Positions 61,011-64,000 of a stretch of 64,000 nucleotides of DNA are shown here, one piece after another (position 1 is the stretch's first letter; each line of letters starts with the position of its first letter). The stretch comes from Pagrus major (Eukaryota > Chordata > Actinopteri > Spariformes > Sparidae): the NCBI RefSeq assembly GCF_040436345.1, contig NC_133223.1, positions 21,043,613 through 21,107,612 on the forward strand, read 5' to 3'. Under the pieces are notes generated by a model that had not been told where the DNA came from, searched no databases, and was given only the letters and a program-made list of their open reading frames with translations. The position numbers and the translations under genes were made by a program.

Positions 61011-62061
61011 TACTTTACTTGTGCTTTTCAGACACTTTCTGATTTTTGCTCAAGTAATATTGGTATGGGTGAGTTTCACTTTTACCAAAGTAATATTTTA
61101 ACATGGTATCTTTGCTTTAACGACGAAAAAGTATGACTTTTAGGTTCTTTTTACAACCCTACTCCAATGTATACATAGTGTTAAATTCTGACTTAAATGT
61201 TTCGGCATGTAGCCCATCCCAGGTGAGCAAAAAGAGGCAATGGAACATTTTGTACAGCCTTGTTTGCTCATATGGGCTCATTGTGTACACTAATGTGTTA
61301 CCCATCGTGGACAGCAGAGGGGGCTATAATCACAATGTGGTTCAATAATTTAGCTTGAACTGAAATTTTGCTTAAACGCTAAAATATGCTGAAGTTCATG
61401 AATCACTGAAAGGGCGGTTTCACAAAGTAGCACTGATATAAAGTATAATAAACATACTTAACAGTTTTTGGCTCTTTTGACTTCATTTCTCTTTACAAGT
61501 ACAATAACTCAATGAGTAGGAGCTTCTTTGCATTCCTGGCAAATGCTAACATTTCACAGAGCAAGATATAAGAAGCTAAAGAAACCCAATCAACACCTCT
61601 CAAAGTAAATGTAGGGGGTAAAAAATGGAAATGTTCCATTTGTATTTTTATATTTACATTTTTTTATCAGTTTATAATAAGTTAAACGTTTAAAGACTAG
61701 ATTTTTGTCTTCTGTAGCCATAAAAACAGTTTCAGGAACTCTCCCAAACTGTGATAGTGATGCTCTTACTGTTCTTGTTGTTAGGAGTGAAGGAGATCGA
61801 CATCGCTGCCTCACTGGAGCACATCAGAGACCAGAGACCCGGCTTGGTCCGCACCAAGGTACCACCAATCCGTTGTCTTTGAACTATTTGAGCACTTTAA
61901 AGGTGGACGTCCATTATAATCCAACCGTCTCCCTCACACTTTTCACATCCCCGTTCCCTCTCTTCTCTGCTTCCCTTCTCCCTGATCAGGACCAGTTTGA
62001 GTTTGCGCTGACAGCAGTAGCTGAGGAGGTGAACGCCATCTTGAAAGCCCTGCCACAGTGA
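42041..62061 (+). CDS. ptprn: Receptor-type tyrosine-phosphatase-like N (IA-2/ICA512), 24 exons, 965 aa
   Basis: The joined frame is 2898 nt, open to the TGA at 62059. This is a type I membrane protein of dense-core secretory granules that influences granule number and insulin or hormone secretion. It has a signal peptide (about 1-22), then the RESP18-homology region with Cys27, 34, 40 and 49 (GCLFERKLC ... FCSDDGLFGQC). A variable low-complexity luminal part follows, with polyQ at 269-285. The mature ectodomain (about 435-525) includes [10 protein letters not shown] and VVGPALTF. The membrane span is about 545-567, the juxtamembrane motif is [11 protein letters not shown], and one PTP domain runs from about 690 to 960. 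The PTP domain is catalytically dead: the WPD loop reads WPAD (861-864) and the signature is HCGDGTGRTG (894-903). Human PTPRN is 979 aa with HCSDGAGRTG. The desmin neighbour and the intronic miR-153 support PTPRN; PTPRN2 also carries a miR-153, so the choice rests mainly on synteny. Confidence 0.94.
43626..43646 (+). promoter_or_regulatory. Candidate RE1/NRSE (REST-binding) site in ptprn intron 1
   Basis: The 21 bases match the REST consensus at 17 positions. The left half TTCAGCACCATGGA is perfect, then G for C, AG kept, and three mismatches before the last C. PTPRN is a neuroendocrine gene, the class REST silences elsewhere. Binding is inferred. Confidence 0.45.
43952..44252 (-). repeat. 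Short inverted-repeat DNA element, copy 3
   Basis: Reverse orientation relative to copy 1. GGTGGCAGGGTCCGCCACAT near 44077 is the complement of the interior of copy 1, and AAAACTACAGAGTGCACCTT lies at the right end. It sits in ptprn intron 1. Confidence 0.75.
45511..45561 (+). CDS. ptprn: ptprn exon 2 (residues 26-42)
   Basis: Encodes [17 protein letters not shown], aligned with human HGCLFDRRLCSHLEVC. Acceptor CTACCTCAG, donor GTGAGT followed by CA-rich sequence. Confidence 0.92.
45562..49804 (+). other. ptprn intron 2 (4.2 kb)
   Basis: No exon recognised. Holds the long AT repeat at 46704-46792. Long chance frames at 47246-47970 show no family resemblance. Confidence 0.7.
46704..46792 (+). 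repeat. (AT)n microsatellite
   Basis: About 88 bases of alternating AT with two CAT interruptions. Confidence 0.97.
49805..49915 (+). CDS. ptprn: ptprn exon 3 (residues 43-79)
   Basis: Encodes DGLFGQC, then [17 protein letters not shown]. Completes the cysteine set of the RESP18-homology region. Acceptor CATTCCAG, donor GTGAGA. Confidence 0.94.
50331..50358 (+). repeat. (TG)14 microsatellite at a 3' splice site
   Basis: Occupies the polypyrimidine-tract position of ptprn exon 4, ending 9 bases before its first base. A possible branch site CACTAAT lies just upstream, at 50321. Confidence 0.95.
50368..50485 (+). CDS. ptprn: ptprn exon 4 (residues 80-118)
   Basis: Encodes [20 protein letters not shown], matching human LSWHDDLTQYVISQEMERIP, then a Ser run. 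Acceptor GTGCAG behind a TG repeat, donor GTAAGT. Confidence 0.93.
50617..50764 (+). CDS. ptprn: ptprn exon 5 (residues 119-168)
   Basis: Encodes [14 protein letters not shown] and [20 protein letters not shown], a variable luminal stretch. Acceptor TTGCCAG, donor GTACAC. Placed by phase and splice sites; sequence conservation with human is low. Confidence 0.87.
50900..51107 (+). CDS. ptprn: ptprn exon 6 (residues 169-237)
   Basis: Encodes [20 protein letters not shown], an Arg-Glu repeat ([11 protein letters not shown], about 198-208) coded by a GAGCGA microsatellite, and [20 protein letters not shown]. Acceptor TATTGCAG, donor GTGAGC. Confidence 0.88.
51240..51437 (+). CDS. ptprn: ptprn exon 7 with polyglutamine (residues 238-303)
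   Basis: Encodes [20 protein letters not shown], then 17 uninterrupted Gln (residues 269-285, CAA/CAG mix at 51332-51382), then [11 protein letters not shown]. Acceptor GTGAGCAG, donor GTAAGA. Human PTPRN has no such Gln run. Confidence 0.9.
51332..51382 (+). repeat. CAA/CAG trinucleotide repeat coding for Gln17
   Basis: 51 bases, mostly CAA with CAG at intervals, in frame in ptprn exon 7. Confidence 0.97.
51582..51707 (+). CDS. ptprn: ptprn exon 8 (residues 304-345)
   Basis: Encodes [20 protein letters not shown] and [15 protein letters not shown], aligned with human LQRLAAVLAGYGVELRQLTPEQLSTL. Acceptor GTGCTAG, donor GTACAG. Confidence 0.92.
51934..52150 (+). repeat. Possible short DNA element remnant in ptprn intron 8
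   Basis: Starts TTAAAGGGACAGTTCACATT, the inverted form of the ends seen at 12512 and 28031, followed by an A run. The other end was not found. Confidence 0.4.
52213..52247 (+). CDS. ptprn: ptprn exon 9 (residues 346-357)
   Basis: A 35-nt exon encoding [12 protein letters not shown]. Acceptor TAACACAG, donor GTATGT. Needed to keep phase between exons 8 and 10. Confidence 0.85.
52331..52602 (+). CDS. ptprn: ptprn exon 10 (residues 358-447)
   Basis: Encodes a Pro/Ala-rich linker followed by [14 protein letters not shown], the conserved start of the mature ectodomain (human [10 protein letters not shown]). Acceptor CCCTGTAG, donor GTCAGC. Confidence 0.92.
52694..52780 (+). CDS. ptprn: ptprn exon 11 (residues 448-476)
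   Basis: Encodes [20 protein letters not shown] and SSFINL of the membrane-proximal ectodomain. Acceptor TTGATAG, donor GTACAC. Confidence 0.93.
52876..52955 (+). CDS. ptprn: ptprn exon 12 (residues 477-503)
   Basis: Encodes [20 protein letters not shown] and AEVAAKA. NMT is a possible N-glycosylation site. Acceptor TTGCCAG, donor GTGAGG. Confidence 0.93.
53107..53171 (+). CDS. ptprn: ptprn exon 13 (residues 504-525)
   Basis: Encodes [20 protein letters not shown] (human SELEAQTGLQILQTGVGQ). Acceptor CCCGACAG, donor GTACTC followed by (CA)n. Confidence 0.93.
53172..55652 (+). other. ptprn intron 13 (2.5 kb)
   Basis: No exon recognised. Contains CA repeats at 53182-53213 and, at 54840-55090, A/T-run sequence with repeated TGTGAAA blocks and a perfect 12-bp inverted repeat (55019-55030 with 55070-55081). 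Confidence 0.75.
55653..55862 (+). CDS. ptprn: ptprn exon 14, transmembrane exon (residues 526-595)
   Basis: Encodes the membrane span [20 protein letters not shown] (about 545-564, running on to VACL) and the start of the cytoplasmic juxtamembrane region ending HFDYQ (human TFEYQ). Acceptor TTTCCCAG, donor GTAAGA. Confidence 0.94.
56313..56573 (+). CDS. ptprn: ptprn exon 15, juxtamembrane (residues 596-682)
   Basis: Encodes [11 protein letters not shown], a variable insert, then [20 protein letters not shown] and [17 protein letters not shown], almost identical to human. Acceptor TCACTCAG, donor GTGAGA. Confidence 0.95.
56667..56814 (+). CDS. ptprn: ptprn exon 16 (residues 683-731)
   Basis: Encodes [20 protein letters not shown] and CSYQADPSS, the start of the PTP domain. 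Acceptor TCTCTCAG, donor GTTAGT. Confidence 0.94.
56865..57265 (+). repeat. Common fish interspersed repeat in ptprn intron 16
   Basis: GTACATTTATTTAAGTATTG, CTTTACTTGAGTATTTCAGT, CTTTATACTTATACTACTCA and TTTTGCTGATAATGCTTTCA follow the order of a repeat seen across fish genomes. Its reverse-oriented relative is at 21230-22155. Confidence 0.65.
57685..57758 (+). CDS. ptprn: ptprn exon 17 (residues 732-756)
   Basis: Encodes [20 protein letters not shown] and ASVI of the PTP domain. Acceptor TTTGGCAG, donor GTAAGA. Confidence 0.94.
58193..58270 (+). CDS. ptprn: ptprn exon 18 (residues 757-782)
   Basis: Encodes [20 protein letters not shown] and VADFWQ, the conserved PTP QGP block. Acceptor TCCCATAG, donor GTCGGT. 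Confidence 0.95.
58473..58592 (+). CDS. ptprn: ptprn exon 19 (residues 783-822)
   Basis: Encodes [20 protein letters not shown] and [19 protein letters not shown]. Acceptor ACCGACAG, donor GTTAAT (weak). Confidence 0.94.
59692..59858 (+). CDS. ptprn: ptprn exon 20 with degenerate WPD loop (residues 823-877)
   Basis: Encodes [40 protein letters not shown] and [14 protein letters not shown]. In active PTPs the loop is WPD; here Ala863 replaces the general-acid Asp, as in IA-2. Acceptor TTGATAAG, donor GTAAGG. Confidence 0.95.
60189..60262 (+). ncRNA. mir153: miR-153 precursor hairpin in ptprn intron 20
   Basis: The mature 3p strand lies at 60234-60255, with seed TGCATAG then TCACAAAAATGAGC, the vertebrate miR-153 sequence in its fish b-type variant. 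The 5p arm at about 60196-60217 starts GTCATTTTTGTGGTTTG. CATTTTTGTG pairs perfectly with CACAAAAATG, and the CCAGTG stem base pairs with CATTGG. The loop includes CTAGTACTCTGGCTCC. Human MIR153-1 lies in a PTPRN intron with the same flanks. It is processed from the ptprn transcript, is known from brain and endocrine tissue, and targets SNARE and synuclein mRNAs in mammals. Confidence 0.95.
60678..60731 (+). CDS. ptprn: ptprn exon 21 (residues 878-895)
   Basis: Encodes [17 protein letters not shown], ending at the signature Cys895. Acceptor TTTTCAG, donor GTGAAT. The last two bases (GG) join T to make Gly896. Confidence 0.94.
60893..60957 (+). CDS. ptprn: ptprn exon 22, PTP signature (residues 896-917)
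   Basis: Encodes [20 protein letters not shown] and AK. With exon 21 it gives HCGDGTGRTG; human IA-2 has HCSDGAGRTG and active PTPs HCSAGxGRTG. Acceptor TCTCACAG, donor GTGAGT followed directly by (CA)n. Confidence 0.95.
60965..61008 (+). repeat. (CA)22 microsatellite after the exon 22 donor
   Basis: Uninterrupted CA dinucleotides beginning 7 bases into ptprn intron 22. Confidence 0.97.
61785..61858 (+). CDS. ptprn: ptprn exon 23 (residues 918-942)
   Basis: Encodes [20 protein letters not shown] and VRTK of the PTP domain. Acceptor TTGTTAG, donor GTACCA. Confidence 0.95.
61990..62061 (+). CDS. ptprn: ptprn exon 24 (residues 943-965) and stop
   Basis: Encodes [20 protein letters not shown] and LPQ with TGA, identical to the human C-terminus. 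Acceptor CCTGATCAG. Confidence 0.96.
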   Translation, partial: DQFEFALTAVAEEVNAILKALPQ

Positions 62062-62995
62062 GCTGAGGACAACAGGAGGACATGCACAAGCACACAGAGA
62101 TAAACACTACAAAGCAGTCATGTATGTCTGGCCATCACTGTAAATAAGAATTTGCTCTGCCACACATGGAGCAGTTACTGCTCTTGTTTTCAGCATGCAG
62201 TATTTCACCATCTACTCATCTCCTGGGTTTTTAAAACTTTTTGGAAGTGCATCCAATGGTTTTTTGGCAGGGTGTAAATAAGAACGAAGATCAGATTTTT
62301 TTTTCACCAAACAAATTTGAATACCTCTATGAAGTTTCTACCTAATTAGAGATTTACAAAACTACAAAAAGGAGAGACTTGCATATACTGTGCCTGTGTG
62401 AATCCAGATGAAATTTCCCCTTTACCTTTTGCTTGAGTCTGACATTGTTATGTCATAATACTGAAGTGTAACATCGTTCATCTATCTGATCAACAAATGA
62501 TCAACATCAACAGACAATTTACCAAAAATAGGTTTGTTTGATAAATCCCTTCCCAAACTAAGCAGATTGCAAAGACTTCCATCTTGCTGATATACACCAA
62601 TGATTCAGTCCAGTTTAACCCCCTGAGTGTGGTGTCATGTGTCCACCAGAATACTGTATGCTACTGTCTGGCGTGTGTTGATTTACAGCAAGTTTTTATC
62701 CGTGAGGCTCGTCTTTGCCTTGACAACATGATTGTTTGCTTTCAGGCTCTGGTCCTTTTGTAACAGATGCTGTACACTGACCACAAAGTACACATCGCCT
62801 TCTCTCTCTCTCTCTCTCTGCACACAAAGTTAACTTTGGGTTCTTTCAATCGTCTTACTCAGTGTACGGCCTTGTGATTCATGTAAATAATCCACCCTGA
62901 TGATTGTGTTTAATTCATGTAGCAGACAGATAGAAAATATCTATAAAAATGTATTTTTGACTTGACCTGAATAAATTTGTGACGTGATGCAGCAA
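62062..62995 (+). other. ptprn: ptprn 3' UTR and polyadenylation signal
   Basis: AATAAA at 62970-62975 is the first canonical signal after the stop and would give a 3' UTR of about 0.93 kb. A (CT)n run lies at about 62801-62819. Confidence 0.65.
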
Positions 62996-64000
62996 AAAAC
63001 TAAAAAACATAAAGGCTCAAGTGATTATTTTTTAAACTATCGTGTCATCTTACTTCTATCACATGTATAAATCCTGTTGCCTTCCATTAGCCAGCAGCTA
63101 ACGTTAGCGTTTAACCACTTCCTAGCTAAGAATAGTGTTTGATAGTTACACGATACAACAGCAAAGGCACAGCATAAATTAACTGTGAATATCAACGGAC
63201 ATGTTGGACACATTTATTTAAGCCTGGAAGGGAAACGCACTGGATGTAATTACACAATAACATTAGCATGGAAGTAGTTGAATGCTAACGTTAGCTAATG
63301 TGTTATCAAATATTTAGTGTTACCTTGAAATATGACCCAAAGTCCCTCCAGATTTTCTCTATCCATCATCTTCTTCAGTGGTAAATTGAGAACAATTTGT
63401 CAGATTCCCTACATTTAGACGACTTGCATAGCATAACATTATCCTAGCATCTGGGCTTGAGCGTGAATTCAAAGGAAAATGGCCGCAGTGTGAATATGAT
63501 CAATATCCTGTCGCTAAGATAAACTACCACCAACTCATACAGAGTAGTCAGCAGGAAATGTTTTATTTTCTCTGCTTTATATGTTTCAAAGCATTTTTTC
63601 CACTTGCAGGCATTAAATTAAAATTAAAAGTCCAGCTGAAACATTGTCAGTTAATGCAGAGATGAATAGAACTCCTTCAGTTTCAAAATACAAAGTATCC
63701 AGTCGTTTGCTCTACAATGAGCTACAGTCCGCACACACACTCACACACATACATATGAAATACTATATAAGTGTCATTCAGCAGGTAGGAGCCATGGTGG
63801 GCAGAGAGAGACAAGTGCATCAAGGGGAATTGACCGTTGACCTGTAAGAGTAGACGTACAAGGACATGTTACACTTTACTAGCATTAGTTGTAATAAATA
63901 AGATTTCTAAGAAAAATGGGAGTTCATGATCCGAGCTGATCGAATGGGGCTCATGGGGCAAAGGGGAGAAGGAGTGACTGAAAAACACTCAGGGTGCTTC
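62996..64000. other. 3' flank of ptprn, no gene seen
   Basis: No coding or RNA gene recognised. GCTAACGTTAGC, itself palindromic, occurs at 63097-63108 and 63284-63295, suggesting a short element remnant. Confidence 0.5.

Noticed and set aside
63097-63295. Paired GCTAACGTTAGC palindromes as a regulatory pair
   Set aside because: This word is frequent in fish mobile-element remnants; no other support.

Overview
The window is nuclear DNA of a ray-finned fish, most likely a percomorph teleost. The evidence is split genes with GT-AG introns, dense CA/TG microsatellites, several families of short non-autonomous DNA elements of the kind common in fish genomes, and three genes whose proteins align along their full length with vertebrate TMEM198, desmin and PTPRN (IA-2). 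All exon joins were worked out by hand from splice sites, reading phase and family knowledge. Each of the three reading frames closes without a stop.

Layout. (1) 89-17946, + strand: tmem198, six coding exons, 389 aa, a seven-pass membrane protein. Its 5' non-coding exon(s) lie left of the window. A long possible 3' UTR runs to about 21170. (2) 21171-23740: intergenic, repeat-bearing. (3) 32161-24405, - strand: desmin (type III muscle intermediate filament), ten coding exons, 477 aa. The classic 221-nt exon 6 is split by an extra 109-bp intron. Its 3' UTR points towards tmem198 (tail to tail). (4) 32420-41500: about 9 kb with no recognisable gene, holding two copies of a short inverted-repeat element, a 106-bp minisatellite and a candidate muscle control region. 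(5) 42041-62061, + strand: ptprn, 24 coding exons, 965 aa, a secretory-granule receptor-like pseudophosphatase, head to head with desmin. Intron 20 carries a miR-153 hairpin, as in the human gene. (6) 62062-64000: ptprn 3' UTR and flank.

The desmin-PTPRN pair is a conserved vertebrate neighbourhood (human 2q35), and TMEM198 belongs to the same human block. The genes do not form one pathway: desmin is a muscle structural gene, whereas ptprn and mir-153 are neuroendocrine and share one primary transcript. The most interesting points are the mir-153 hairpin, the extra desmin intron, desmin exon 8 flanked by mutually complementary TG and CA repeats, CA repeats recurring just after 5' splice sites, a variant degenerate PTP signature, and candidate RE1 and MEF2/E-box sites. 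I saw no clearly novel multi-gene system.
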